This document shows positions 8,982 to 17,865 of a stretch of 64,000 nucleotides of DNA, in pieces. Each line of letters begins with the position of its first letter. The stretch's first letter is position 1. The notes under the pieces are model-generated. The model had not been told where the DNA came from, did not search any database, and saw only the letters and a list, made by a program, of their open reading frames with translations. The stretch comes from Sphingomonas panacis (lineage in GTDB: Bacteria; Pseudomonadota; Alphaproteobacteria; Sphingomonadales; Sphingomonadaceae), in the NCBI RefSeq assembly GCF_001717955.1, contig NZ_CP014168.1, forward strand, positions 4,371,501-4,435,500, given 5' to 3'. Both the position numbers and the translations under genes were made by a program.

Positions 8982-10180
8982 CGTGTCCCCCACTGGCCCA
9001 CGGTTTCGCGATAGATCAGATTCTTCTGGATTTCGGTCGTTCCGCCGACCAGCCCGGACTTGCGGAATTCCAGATATGTCGCCGCGGTGCCGTTGAGGAC
9101 GTGACCATATGGCGGCGTTTCGTCCGTCTCCCCGCCCCGCGAACTCGGATCATAGGCGAGCCCCGCCGGTCCACCCATGTCCATCAGCAAGGTCGACAGC
9201 CGTTCGAGCAGATCCGTGCCGCACAGCTTCAGGACGGAGGCAGAGGGCGCTCGTGGATCGTTCTCCGTCGCCGCGATAACGCGCATCAACGTCCATTCAT
9301 GCGCCTTCAAGTCGATGCGAATTCGCGTGAGCGTGTTCTCGAAGACGTTGCGCCGCGACGCCGCCACCCCCTCGGCCGCCAACCGCTCCGCCAGTCGCGT
9401 CGCAAACTGAAGCAGCCGTTTCGCCTGCCCCAGACCGGCGATCTCGGTCCGTTCGGCGTTGAGCAGGAACTTGGCGACGGTCCAGCCCTGATTTTCAGCC
9501 AGAACGACATTCTCGACCGGCACCACGACATCTTCGAGGAACACCTCGTTGACGTCATGCGCGCCATCGAGCGAGTGGATCGGCCGGACGGTGATGCCCG
9601 GCGTGTCCATCTCCATGAGCAGGAAGGTAATGCCCTCCTGCGGTCGTCCCTGATCCGACGTCCTGACCAGACAGAACATGTAGTTCGCCCAGTGCGCCCA
9701 GGTCGTCCAGATCTTCTGCCCGTTGACGACATAATGGTCACCCTGACGCACAGCGCGGGTGCGTAACGATGCGAGGTCCGATCCCGATGACGGCTCGGAG
9801 TAGCCCTGACACCACCAGTCGCGCAGCGTGGGAATATCCGGCAGGTATCGCCGCTTCTGCTCCGGCGTGCCAAAGGTCTGGAGCACCGGGCCGATCATGT
9901 TGACGTGCGGAATCTGCCGGGGCGCACCGGCGAGGAAACATGCCTCCTCGAAGATCACCCGCTGCATCGGCGACCAGCCGGGGCCGCCATATTCGGCCGG
10001 CCACGCCGGCGCCGCCCAACCTCGCTCGTCGAGGATGGCCTGCCAGCGCAGGAAGTCCTCCTTCCGCAGATGCTGGAGGTTGTCGACCCGCGCCTTGATA
10101 TCAGCGGGAACGAGCGCCGCGATCTCGGTCCGGATCGATTCGCGGAACGCGACGTCGGCCGGGGATAAGCTCAAGTTCAT
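8978..10180 (-). CDS. Acyl-CoA dehydrogenase, partner subunit
   Basis: A 400-residue acyl-CoA dehydrogenase with the N-terminal PAWPAEYGGPG motif and the mid-domain CQGYSEPSSGSDLASL flavin/substrate loop. Its C-terminus has GGTTEIQKNLI but no QxHGG motif, which its coupled neighbour carries. That split fits a heteromeric enzyme. Start ATG 10180 follows GGAGG; the open frame upstream to 10408 is a shadow of the hydratase gene. It lies 2 bases downstream of the MaoC gene and overlaps the next gene by four bases. Confidence 0.88.
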   Translation of the reverse strand: MNLSLSPADVAFRESIRTEIAALVPADIKARVDNLQHLRKEDFLRWQAILDERGWAAPAWPAEYGGPGWSPMQRVIFEEACFLAGAPRQIPHVNMIGPVLQTFGTPEQKRRYLPDIPTLRDWWCQGYSEPSSGSDLASLRTRAVRQGDHYVVNGQKIWTTWAHWANYMFCLVRTSDQGRPQEGITFLLMEMDTPGITVRPIHSLDGAHDVNEVFLEDVVVPVENVVLAENQGWTVAKFLLNAERTEIAGLGQAKRLLQFATRLAERLAAEGVAASRRNVFENTLTRIRIDLKAHEWTLMRVIAATENDPRAPSASVLKLCGTDLLERLSTLLMDMGGPAGLAYDPSSRGGETDETPPYGHVLNGTAATYLEFRKSGLVGGTTEIQKNLIYRETVGQWGTR

Positions 10181-10182
10181 GC

Positions 10183-11058
10183 TCAACGGCCTCCTTCGAT
10201 AGCGACGCGACCGTCGGCGAAGACGATTTTCTGTCGGGCGACCGCCCGCGCCTCGATCCGGGCGCCGGTCGGCTCGCGCCACAACGCCAGTTCGATGGTC
10301 TCGCCCGGGAAGACCGGCGCATTGAACTTGCCCGAGATCGCGCCCAGCCGGCCGCCGGGCGCCGCGTCGCCCCCGCCACACAGCACCTTTTCGGCGAAAG
10401 CTGCGCACAGGCCATAGGTCGCGACGCCGTGCAGGATCGGCGACGGGAAACCGGCCTTCGCGGCAACCGACGGCACCATATGGAGCGGGTTCTGGTCGCC
10501 CGTCAGCGCGAAGAGCTGCGCCGATTGGGTGGAGGTCGGGATCTGTACGACATGATCGGGTGGACGATCATCCTCCGCTGCGGTTACGCTCCGTGCGAGA
10601 GCCGGCGCGCCGGCGACCCGATCCGATCGACAGATGAAGGTCATGAACACCGACGCATATGCCAGTTTCGAGCGCGTATCGTGAATGTCGCGGATCATGT
10701 TGATCTCGCATCCTCTCCCCTCGCCTCGGTCGAACACACTGTCGACGCGGGTGACGCTCGTCACCTGTCCCTCGACGGGCAGAACGGCGTGCGCGATCAT
10801 ACCCTGACGGCCATGCAGGACGCCCGAAAGCGTGATGCCCAGATCCATCGCGTGCAATCGCGGCGCCGCCAGCACGGTGGCCATCGCGGGCAGCGTGCGG
10901 GCCGGGGGCAGCGGCCCCAGATGTTGGCGCGCCCAGTCGTCCGCCAGATCGATCCCGCACCCGACGCTAAGCGCATAGAGGCAACTGTCCCGCGCCGTAT
11001 AACTCTGCTCCATGACCACAGGCGTCATGTTCATCAGCGAATCGTAATCCCGGATCAT
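10183..11058 (-). CDS. MaoC-type (hydratase 2) enoyl-CoA hydratase
   Basis: A 291-residue double-hotdog protein that adds water to a 2-enoyl-CoA to give the (R)-3-hydroxyacyl-CoA. The second hotdog carries the hydratase-2 signature ALTGDQNPLHMVPSVA...PILHG (about residues 185-213) with the expected Asp and His. It resembles the hydratase domains of peroxisomal MFE-2 and the steroid side-chain hydratases. It lies between the crotonase (6 bases upstream) and the dehydrogenase pair in the same operon. Other in-frame ATGs (M9, M11, M16) could also serve as the start. Confidence 0.85.
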   Translation of the reverse strand: MIRDYDSLMNMTPVVMEQSYTARDSCLYALSVGCGIDLADDWARQHLGPLPPARTLPAMATVLAAPRLHAMDLGITLSGVLHGRQGMIAHAVLPVEGQVTSVTRVDSVFDRGEGRGCEINMIRDIHDTRSKLAYASVFMTFICRSDRVAGAPALARSVTAAEDDRPPDHVVQIPTSTQSAQLFALTGDQNPLHMVPSVAAKAGFPSPILHGVATYGLCAAFAEKVLCGGGDAAPGGRLGAISGKFNAPVFPGETIELALWREPTGARIEARAVARQKIVFADGRVAIEGGR

Positions 11059-11063
11059 GACGG

Positions 11064-11867
11064 CTACCGATTGCTGAATGAAGGCGCGCGCTTCTCGAAC
11101 ACTGCGGCGAGCGCCTCGCGGTGATCTTCGGTCTCATGTGAGATCGTCTGAAAAGCACCTGCCATTTCGAGATGATGGTCCAGCGAAAGCTGGCCGCTGT
11201 CGCGCAACAGGCGCTTGGTCAGGCGGAGTGTGCGGCCAGGCATGGCGTCGATCCGCCTCGCCAGTTCGAGCGCCTGCTCCATCAGCGCGGCGCCATCAAC
11301 CACACGGGAGACGAGGCCGATCCGGCGCGCTTCCTCCGCATCGATCTGCACCCCGGTCAACGCCATCTCGCAAGCCATCGAATAGCCGACGATGCGCGGC
11401 AGAAACCACGCGCCGCCATCGCCGGGAACGATGCCGAGCTTGATGAAGCTTTCGGCAAACACCGCATGCGTGGCGGAAATCCGCATGTCGCACATGCATG
11501 CGAGATCGAGCCCAGCGCCGATCGCGGCCCCGTTCACGGCGGCGATCGTCGGCACCTCCAGATTGTACAGCGCCTTGGGGATGCGGTGGATCGAGTTTCG
11601 ATAGCTGTCACGGGTATCGATAACCGTCTTGGCCGGCGCGAAACCGGAACGGTCGCGCATCTTCTTGATGTCTCCGCCAGCGCAAAACACCGGCCCCGCC
11701 CCGGTGATAATCAACGCGTTGACGGAGGGGTCGCGTTCGATCGAACGGCAGCGGTCCTCGAACTCCTCGCAGATCTCGACGCTCGACAAGGCGTTGCGCT
11801 GTTCGGGCCGGTTCATGGTCAGGATGACGACCCCGCCGGTCTTCTCATACAACAGAAAGTCATTCAT
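11064..11867 (-). CDS. Enoyl-CoA hydratase/isomerase (crotonase fold)
   Basis: A 267-residue crotonase-superfamily enzyme acting on acyl-CoA. It shows NRPEQRNAL, the first oxyanion-hole segment GPVFCAGGDI, the second NGAAIGAGLDLACMCD and LGIVPGDGGAWFLPR. The C-terminal EDHREALAAVFEKRAP is the standard ending. Its start overlaps the upstream dehydrogenase by 8 bases, so it is translated in the same operon. Hydratase, isomerase or C-C hydrolase activity cannot be told apart from sequence. Confidence 0.87.
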   Translation of the reverse strand: MNDFLLYEKTGGVVILTMNRPEQRNALSSVEICEEFEDRCRSIERDPSVNALIITGAGPVFCAGGDIKKMRDRSGFAPAKTVIDTRDSYRNSIHRIPKALYNLEVPTIAAVNGAAIGAGLDLACMCDMRISATHAVFAESFIKLGIVPGDGGAWFLPRIVGYSMACEMALTGVQIDAEEARRIGLVSRVVDGAALMEQALELARRIDAMPGRTLRLTKRLLRDSGQLSLDHHLEMAGAFQTISHETEDHREALAAVFEKRAPSFSNR

Positions 11868-12777
11868 CGCCCGCCACCTCGACCGGATCGCTCGCTGCGA
11901 TCACTGCATCCCACGCATCGCCCGTCGCGACCGCCGTCCGGCCGATCGCGATCGCCCATTCACGCTGATCGCCGAATTCCTCCGCCCAACGCCACATGTT
12001 GCGGGTAAGGCGGCCGAGCGGATATTCCATCGTCACGCCAATCGCGCCATGAATCTGATGCGCCAGCATCGCGCCCTTCTCCACGGCACGGCCCGCCCGC
12101 AGCTTGGCGATCGCGATCGCCAGATCGCCATCGCCCGCGTCCATCTTCGCACAGGCGATACGCGCGGCCGCAGCGGTCGCAACCGCCTCGTTCGCCAATT
12201 GGGCCAGCATGTGCTGAATCGCCTGGAACTTTGCAAGCGGCCTGCCGAACTGGACGCGTTCCTGCGCATAGCGCACCGAGAGGTCGAGCGCGCCTTGCAG
12301 CGCGCCGGCGATCTGGATCGATCGCAGCAACGCCCCCGCATATCGCACCGTCGATACAGTGGTCGGTGTATTTCCAGCCACCGCACCTGCGGGGTCGGAG
12401 AACGTCACCAGTGCCGGGGCTTCACCACGCGTCACGAGCAGGCGGGCCGTCTCCGGCACATCCGCCGCCCAGGCGCTGAAGAACACCGCGCTCGCCGCCG
12501 GTTCCGCGCCGCCGCCGCACAAGAGCGCGTTGGCGATCAGCGTCTCACCCAGCGGCGTCGGCTCCCCGCACGCCGCCGAATGCGTGATGACATCGAACAG
12601 ATCGGACCAGCGTAGCGCGAAACCGCCATCGGGTTCCGGGCACATCGCGAGCGGAAGGCCGAGTTCCTCGATCTTGGTCCACAACGCGGAATCGAAATCC
12701 TCACGCCGGCTGGTCTGGTCACTCGCGTGGAGCCGCGTGACCTGTTCGAGCAGGAGGTCAGACACGGACATGGTCAT
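11860..12777 (-). CDS. Acyl-CoA dehydrogenase, short subunit with HGAIG motif
   Basis: A 305-residue shortened acyl-CoA dehydrogenase. The N-terminal helical domain is compact (LPLAMCPEPDGGFAL) and the C-terminal QIHGAIGVTMEYPLGRLTR motif is intact. ATG 12777 overlaps the stop of the upstream dehydrogenase (ATGA). With the 376-residue protein encoded upstream it forms the second unequal dehydrogenase pair of the operon, suggesting two successive heteromeric desaturation steps, or one enzyme per chain length. Confidence 0.86.
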   Translation of the reverse strand: MTMSVSDLLLEQVTRLHASDQTSRREDFDSALWTKIEELGLPLAMCPEPDGGFALRWSDLFDVITHSAACGEPTPLGETLIANALLCGGGAEPAASAVFFSAWAADVPETARLLVTRGEAPALVTFSDPAGAVAGNTPTTVSTVRYAGALLRSIQIAGALQGALDLSVRYAQERVQFGRPLAKFQAIQHMLAQLANEAVATAAAARIACAKMDAGDGDLAIAIAKLRAGRAVEKGAMLAHQIHGAIGVTMEYPLGRLTRNMWRWAEEFGDQREWAIAIGRTAVATGDAWDAVIAASDPVEVAGDE

Positions 12778-13904
12778 CGCACTCCCAGCGCGCGCGCGGT
12801 GATGCCGCGCAGAATCTCACGCGCACCGCCGCGCAACGAGAAGGTCGGCGCGGCGCGGACGGTATAGTCGATCGCGCGCCGCAGATCGGCCGGCGGATCG
12901 ATGAACAGGCTCCGCACCGCAGGCGCGGTGCGCTGCTCCAACTCCGCGCCCAGATCCTTTGTGATTACCGCGTGATAAGATGGATCTTCGCCGCGTTCGA
13001 GCTTTCCCGCCGCCATCAGCGACAGCGATCTCAGCACCGCGGTCTCCGCGACGAGCGTGCCCAATGTCGCAAGATCGCCACGCTCGAAGGCGTCGGCCGG
13101 CGACGCATTCAACGCCCTGGTCGCAGCCCCGACCAACGGGAAGGCGCTCAGGAACCGTTCCGAGCCGCTCCGCTCCAGCGCGAGTTCGGACGTGACCTGC
13201 GCCCACCCCTGCCCCTCGGTGCCGAGCAGTCGTTCGCCAGGCACGTACACGTCCGTGAACGCCACCTCGTTGAAATGTGCGTCTCCGTTCAGGTCGGGGA
13301 TCGGCCTGACCTCCACCCCGGGGCTATCCAGCTCGATCAGGAATTGGGTCAACCCACCCTGCCGCGCCTCCCGCGCCGATCCGGTCGTGCGGAACAGCCC
13401 GATCATGACCTGACAATGTTGCGCGTTCGTGGTCCACAACTTGGTCCCGTTCAAACGCCAGCCATCGCCGTCCCGCTCCGCCCGCGCTTCGATCGCGGCG
13501 AGATCGGACCCGGCATTGGGCTCGCTCATGCCGATGCAGAACGAGATGTCGCCGCTGGCGATGCCGGGCAGATAGCGCTGCTTCTGCTCCTCCGTGCCGA
13601 CCTTCAGCAGCAATGGCCCGCTCTGGCGGTCGGCCACCCAATGCGCCCCCACCGGGGCGCCGGCCGCCAACATTTCTTCCTGCAGGACGAACCGGTCGAA
13701 TGCGGTGCGCCCCGCGCCGTAGGGCGCTGGCCACGTCATGCCGATCCAGCCGCGACGCCCGACCGCACGACTGAAATCGCGATCGAACGCGGTCCACGAA
13801 TGCGCCCGATCGAATGCTGTCCACGTCTGCGCATAGCCGGCGAGGAACTCCCGCACCTGCGCGCGCAGCTCGATCGCGGAAGCCGGAAGCGCCGTCGTAC
13901 TCAT
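12774..13904 (-). CDS. Acyl-CoA dehydrogenase, partner of the short subunit
   Basis: A 376-residue acyl-CoA dehydrogenase with GMTWPAPYGAG near residue 55, IGMSEPNAGSDLAAI, LWTTNAQHCQVM and a C-terminal GGAREILRGI, but no QxHGG motif. This again complements its coupled neighbour. A short internal repetition (WTAFDRAHSWTAFDRD, residues ~32-47) is visible at the N-terminus. Its start overlaps the CoA-transferase stop (ATGA). Likely role is alpha,beta-dehydrogenation of a side-chain CoA thioester. Confidence 0.87.
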   Translation of the reverse strand: MSTTALPASAIELRAQVREFLAGYAQTWTAFDRAHSWTAFDRDFSRAVGRRGWIGMTWPAPYGAGRTAFDRFVLQEEMLAAGAPVGAHWVADRQSGPLLLKVGTEEQKQRYLPGIASGDISFCIGMSEPNAGSDLAAIEARAERDGDGWRLNGTKLWTTNAQHCQVMIGLFRTTGSAREARQGGLTQFLIELDSPGVEVRPIPDLNGDAHFNEVAFTDVYVPGERLLGTEGQGWAQVTSELALERSGSERFLSAFPLVGAATRALNASPADAFERGDLATLGTLVAETAVLRSLSLMAAGKLERGEDPSYHAVITKDLGAELEQRTAPAVRSLFIDPPADLRRAIDYTVRAAPTFSLRGGAREILRGITARALGVR

Positions 13905-15109
13905 ATCACGCCCCGCGTCGCGAGATCCGTCATCGTGGGCTGATCGAGTCCCAACATTTCCTGCAGGACCTCCACGGTATGCTGCCCGATGACCGGTGGC
14001 CCGAGCCGATATTCAGGCATGGACACCGAACATCGGATCGGGCTGTTCGCGACGACGATCTCGCCGGACAGCGCGTGGGGCAGCGTCACCGTCATCCCGC
14101 GCTCGCGGAAATGCGGGTCGTTCTCCAGATCGGACATGCGATTGATCGGACCGCACGACACCCCCGCTGCGTTGAGCAGCGCAATCCAGTGCTCACGCGG
14201 CTGCTTCACCAAAATGCCGGTCAATTCGGCAGCCAGTTCGTGCCGATGCGCCACCCGCGCGCCCATCGTGTTGAACGACGGGTTGTCGAGCCAGTCCGAC
14301 CGCCCCACCGCCGCTGCCAGGCGCCCGAACTCGCGGTTGTTGAAGGTCGCGATCAGGAGATAGCCGTCAGAGGTGCGGTACACGCCGTAGGGCGACGCGC
14401 TGGGATGGTCGTTTCCGGTCCGCGGCATCTCGAACCCGCCGTTGAACCAGGCGGTAAAGGTGTTCGCCATCGCCGCCACCTGTGAATCGAACAGCGAGAT
14501 GTCGATCGATTGCCCCTCTCCGGTCTTTTCACGTTGATGCAGCGCCAGCAGGATGCCGATCACCGCATCCTTGCCCGCGAGGATATCGGCGATCGGCACG
14601 CCGACGCGCATCGGCGCGCCCTCTGGGCCACCGGTGACGCTCATCAGACCCGACATGGCCTGCATCAGGAAGTCGTAACCGCTGCGCGAAGCATAAGGAC
14701 CGCTCTGCCCGAACCCGCTGACCGAACAATAGATCAAACCCGGATTGTTCTTCCGCAGCGATTCATAATCGAGGCCGTATTTGGCCAGCGTATTGGGCCG
14801 GAAATTCTCGACGAAGATATCGACCTTGGCCGCCAGCGTGCGCAGCAGCTGCGCACCCTCTTCGCTCTGGAAATTGACCGAGATCGACCGTTTGTTGCGG
14901 TTTGCCGCCTGGAAATACGTGGACTCGCGTGTTTCGTTGCCCTCGGAGTCGATCAGCCAGGGCGGACCGACATGGCGCACGTCGTCACCTTCTCCCGGAC
15001 GTTCCACCTTGATGACGTCGGCACCAAAATCGCCCAAACATTGTGTTGCGGTTGGCCCGGCAACGACCCTCGTCATGTCGAGAACCTTAAGACCGGCCAG
15101 AACAGACAT
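13901..15109 (-). CDS. CaiB/BaiF family CoA-transferase
   Basis: A 402-residue class III CoA-transferase that moves CoA between acids. Visible are MTRVVAGPTATQCLGDFGADVIKVE at residues ~13-37, NRNKRSISVN, GLIYCSVSGFG and VGVPIADILAG, the last containing the Asp that forms the acyl intermediate in this family. The start is ATG 15109 with GGGGAG upstream; a further ATG five codons before has no spacing for a site. First gene of the coupled run 15109-7863, so it may load the pathway acid onto CoA. Confidence 0.88.
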   Translation of the reverse strand: MSVLAGLKVLDMTRVVAGPTATQCLGDFGADVIKVERPGEGDDVRHVGPPWLIDSEGNETRESTYFQAANRNKRSISVNFQSEEGAQLLRTLAAKVDIFVENFRPNTLAKYGLDYESLRKNNPGLIYCSVSGFGQSGPYASRSGYDFLMQAMSGLMSVTGGPEGAPMRVGVPIADILAGKDAVIGILLALHQREKTGEGQSIDISLFDSQVAAMANTFTAWFNGGFEMPRTGNDHPSASPYGVYRTSDGYLLIATFNNREFGRLAAAVGRSDWLDNPSFNTMGARVAHRHELAAELTGILVKQPREHWIALLNAAGVSCGPINRMSDLENDPHFRERGMTVTLPHALSGEIVVANSPIRCSVSMPEYRLGPPVIGQHTVEVLQEMLGLDQPTMTDLATRGVI

Positions 15110-15125
15110 TAGCAGACTCCCCATC

Positions 15126-15208
15126 CCTTTCGACTGCGAAAGGAGCTTTATGACTATCGATTAGGAGAGCCGCGCCGGGCTTGAAATCAAATTTGCGAAA
15201 AGCCCGGC
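15126..15208. repeat. Two hairpins in the gap before the CoA-transferase gene
   Basis: CCTTTCG-ACTG-CGAAAGG (15126-15143) and GCCGGGCTT...AAGCCCGGC (15174-15208) lie in the 129-base gap between two minus-strand genes. Neither is followed by a T-run on the minus strand. They could attenuate read-through from the thiolase-like gene or stabilise the downstream message 5' end. Confidence 0.5.
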
Positions 15209-15238
15209 ACTTACTATACATCCGTTACTTCGTTGCCG

Positions 15239-16384
15239 TCATTGCGTCGCGGCGCCACCCAGGATGGCGGTCACTTGACTTGACAGGAACCCGCCGTTGC
15301 CATGCGTGATGGCGATCTCAGCTCCGTCGATCTGGCGGTCGCCCGCGCTGCCGGTAAGCTGGCGATAGGCTTCGACGACGGTGAACAGCCCGTACATGCC
15401 GGGGTGAACGCACGCGAGCCCGCCTCCGTTGGTGTTGACGGGCAGCTTGCCGCCGGGACCGGTGGTACCGGAAGCGACGAAGTCCCCGCCCTCCCCCTTC
15501 TTGCAGAAGCCCAGATCTTCGAGGAACAGGATCGTATTGATCGTGAAGGCGTCGTAGAGTTGCACGATATCCACGTCGGCGGGGCCGATGCCGGCCTGCG
15601 CATAGGCACGGGCGCCGCTGAGCTTCGCCGCCGTTGTCGTGAGATCGGGCATCTGGGCGATCTGATAATGATCCGTCGCCTCACCCACGCCCAGCAAGTA
15701 GGCGGCAGGACGCTGATCCACCCGGTCGCCACGCACCATGACCACCGCCGCAGCACCGTCCGTAACGAGGCAGCAATCGAGTACCGACAACGGATCGGAC
15801 ACCATCCGGGCCTTTTCGTAATCCTCCCGGCTCAACGGCTTGCGCTGGAACGCCTCGGGGTTGAGCATCGCCCAATCGCGCGCCGTTTTGGCGACGGCGT
15901 AGAGATGATCGCGGGTGGTTCCATAGTCGTGCATGTGCCGGCTCGCCGCCAACGCATAGGCGCTCACCGGCAGTCGTGGACGATAGGGCTTCTCGTACAG
16001 ATTGGGTGCGGCGGCGCTGACCAGCCCGCCGGCGCCCGTCCGCTGGTTGCTGCCGTAAGCGATCAGCGCGACATCGATCTCTCCCGCCGCCAATGCGTGC
16101 GCCGCGACGTTGAGATGCGTCAGAAAGGCCGACCCGCCCGTGCGGTTGTTGTTGGTCAGCTTCGGCCGAATGCCCAGATATTCGGCGAACGAAAGGCCGC
16201 TGAGAAAATCGTTCGGCAGCCCGATGAACAGGCCGTCCACCTCCGAGAGGCTGATTCCCGCCTGCGCCAGCGCGGTTAGCGCGACCCGCCCGGCGAGATC
16301 CATCGACGTGAAGCCCGGCGCCTCGCCGATGCCGAAGGTCGCCGCGCCGATCAGAGCGGCGGCGGCGCGACGTTCACTGGTCAT
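15239..16384 (-). CDS. Thiolase-like lipid-transfer protein (SCP2/Ltp2 type), putative aldolase
   Basis: A 381-residue thiolase-fold protein. It has the N-terminal pattern DLAGRVALTALAQAGIS..VDGLF and the C-terminal CVHPGMYG and THGNGGFLSSQ segments. At the position of the thiolase nucleophile there is TGGSAFLTHLNVAAHA, without a Cys. This is the arrangement of SCP2/Ltp2-like proteins, some of which (Ltp2 with a DUF35 partner) cleave beta-hydroxyacyl-CoA by retro-aldol reaction in steroid catabolism. Its start overlaps the stop of a DUF35 gene (ATGA), the expected partner. Aldolase activity is inference. Confidence 0.8.
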   Translation of the reverse strand: MTSERRAAAALIGAATFGIGEAPGFTSMDLAGRVALTALAQAGISLSEVDGLFIGLPNDFLSGLSFAEYLGIRPKLTNNNRTGGSAFLTHLNVAAHALAAGEIDVALIAYGSNQRTGAGGLVSAAAPNLYEKPYRPRLPVSAYALAASRHMHDYGTTRDHLYAVAKTARDWAMLNPEAFQRKPLSREDYEKARMVSDPLSVLDCCLVTDGAAAVVMVRGDRVDQRPAAYLLGVGEATDHYQIAQMPDLTTTAAKLSGARAYAQAGIGPADVDIVQLYDAFTINTILFLEDLGFCKKGEGGDFVASGTTGPGGKLPVNTNGGGLACVHPGMYGLFTVVEAYRQLTGSAGDRQIDGAEIAITHGNGGFLSSQVTAILGGAATQ

Positions 16385-16794
16385 GATCGGGTGCCTTCTT
16401 CGGTGCGGTCGCCGCCAAACGGCGTGAAAACGACGGTATGATGATCCTCGAACGGAACGATCCGCGCCGCGACGCGCAGGCCGATGGCGACGTCGGCCGC
16501 GTCGATCCCCTCGACCCGGCTGAGCATGCGCGGCCCGTCGTCCAGTTCGATAACCGCGACATTGTAGTCGGCCTCCGGTGGACGCACGCGGACCCGCGTG
16601 GTCGCATGGACGGTGCCCAAACCGGTCGCTTCGACCCACTCAAGATGGATATCGCCGGTGCCGGGCTCGGCGACACGCGGATAGAAGAAAGGCCGCCCGC
16701 CCCTCCGGCTGCGTTGGAGCATGAACTTTCCCTGCGCCAGGAAGGAGAGATATTGCCGGTCAGGGCCTGTCGCCTCGGTCGTCGTCACTTCCAC
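16381..16794 (-). CDS. DUF35/OB-fold protein, partner of the thiolase-like protein
   Basis: A 137-residue protein with the DUF35 layout: N-terminal helix (RQYLSFLAQGKFMLQRS), a rubredoxin-like segment, then an OB fold (LEWVEATGLGTVHATTRVR...YNVAVIELDDGPRM). The Zn-ribbon cysteines normal for the family are absent: the segment reads LQRSRRGGRPFFYPR and the protein contains no Cys at all. GTG start at 16794 after GAGGTGG. Such proteins form complexes with Ltp2-like thiolase homologues; coupled translation with the next gene supports this. Confidence 0.8.
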   Translation of the reverse strand: MEVTTTEATGPDRQYLSFLAQGKFMLQRSRRGGRPFFYPRVAEPGTGDIHLEWVEATGLGTVHATTRVRVRPPEADYNVAVIELDDGPRMLSRVEGIDAADVAIGLRVAARIVPFEDHHTVVFTPFGGDRTEEGTRS

Positions 16795-16807
16795 GTACCC
16801 ACCTCGT

Positions 16808-17581
16808 TCACGAGCTGATATGATAGCCGCCGTTCACCGAGATGATCTGCCCGGTGATATAGGAGGCGGCTTCGGAGAGTAGAAAGCAGACGGGCTGCGC
16901 CACCTCCTCCGGAGTACCCCAGCGCCCAAGCGGAATTTGCGCCAGGTAGGTCTCGCGGAATTTCTCGCCGCGCACCGTCTCGGTCATCGGTGTCTCCACG
17001 ACTCCGAACGCGACCGCGTTGACGCGAATGCCCTTCGCCGCCCATTCGCGCGCTGCCGACATGGTGAGGCCGTTCATGCCCGACTTGGATGCGCCGTAAT
17101 TGATCTGCCCGACCGTGCCGCGCCGCCCGGCGTCCGAGGAAACGTTGACGATCGCCCCGGGCGCCGTCGCTCCCGCCGCCGCCTGCGCCAGCATCTTGCG
17201 GCCGACCGCCTGCAACAAACGGAACGGCGCGGTCAGGTTGACGTCGATCACCGATGCCCAGGTGTCCATATCCATCTTATGGATCATCGCCGCGCGGGAG
17301 ATGCCGGCATTGTTCACCAAACCATCGATGTGGCCCGCCCATTCCGCCGCCGTATCGACGGTACGCATGATGAAGTCGCCATCGGTGACATCGCCCGCCG
17401 CGACGATCAGCCGATCGCCACCGACCTCGACCGCGAACTGGTCGAGCGCCTCCGCGTTGCGGTCGATCGCCACGACCCTGCCGCCCAGTTCCAGCACTCC
17501 GTTCGCGATGGCACGCCCGATACCCTGAGCCGCACCGGTCACGATGACCGCCTTACCTTCCAGCGACATGGGATTTATCAT
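16808..17581 (-). CDS. SDR family NAD(P)-dependent oxidoreductase
   Basis: A 257-residue SDR with VTGAAQGIGRA, NNAG, VNVSSDAG and YGASK, and the C-terminal ITGQIISVNGG. The start ATG 17581 follows GGAGCGGATCA; a second ATG four codons in is possible. It sits 13 bases before the DUF35 gene, so it likely leads the SDR-DUF35-thiolase unit. The probable role is oxidation of the hydroxyl group that precedes or follows chain cleavage. Confidence 0.86.
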   Translation of the reverse strand: MINPMSLEGKAVIVTGAAQGIGRAIANGVLELGGRVVAIDRNAEALDQFAVEVGGDRLIVAAGDVTDGDFIMRTVDTAAEWAGHIDGLVNNAGISRAAMIHKMDMDTWASVIDVNLTAPFRLLQAVGRKMLAQAAAGATAPGAIVNVSSDAGRRGTVGQINYGASKSGMNGLTMSAAREWAAKGIRVNAVAFGVVETPMTETVRGEKFRETYLAQIPLGRWGTPEEVAQPVCFLLSEAASYITGQIISVNGGYHISS

Positions 17582-17602
17582 TGATCCGCTCCGTGAAGTG
17601 AA

Positions 17603-17620
17603 GTCGGCACGCGTGCCGAC
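17603..17620. promoter_or_regulatory. Perfect 18-bp palindrome upstream of SDR operon
   Basis: GTCGGCACGCGTGCCGAC, a perfect inverted repeat 22 bases before the start at 17581. It could be an operator or the hairpin of a 5' leader. It does not resemble the TTAGTAC dyad, so it would involve a different factor if it is a binding site. Confidence 0.4.
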
Positions 17621-17780
17621 GTGCCGGACCGATCCGCGACCGATCCGAAAGATGCCGATTCGCACGACGTCGGATATCCGCGCCGCGTCATGACATCAGA
17701 GAAGAACGCCGGATCATGCGAGGACACTCTCCGGATACGCCGGCAGCGTGGTCTGCCGCACCGCGATCCGCTCCGATACT

Positions 17781-17818
17781 GTCGGACGTCAATCAGCGTA
17801 ACGGCTGCACCGTCCGAC
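17781..17818 (-). terminator. Possible terminator of the IclR gene
   Basis: GTCGGACG and CGTCCGAC (17781-17788 and 17811-17818) form an 8-bp stem with a 22-base loop, about 50 bases past the IclR stop. No T-run follows. Weak prediction. Confidence 0.3.
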
Positions 17819-17865
17819 GACAGCCCAAAAACCCGGCCGCGAACGATTACCACATATGCGTCGCG

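Noticed and set aside
8160..9014. Plus-strand open frame of 284 codons opposite acyl-CoA dehydrogenase
   Set aside because: Arg/His-rich shadow sequence without motif; the opposite strand carries a complete family match.
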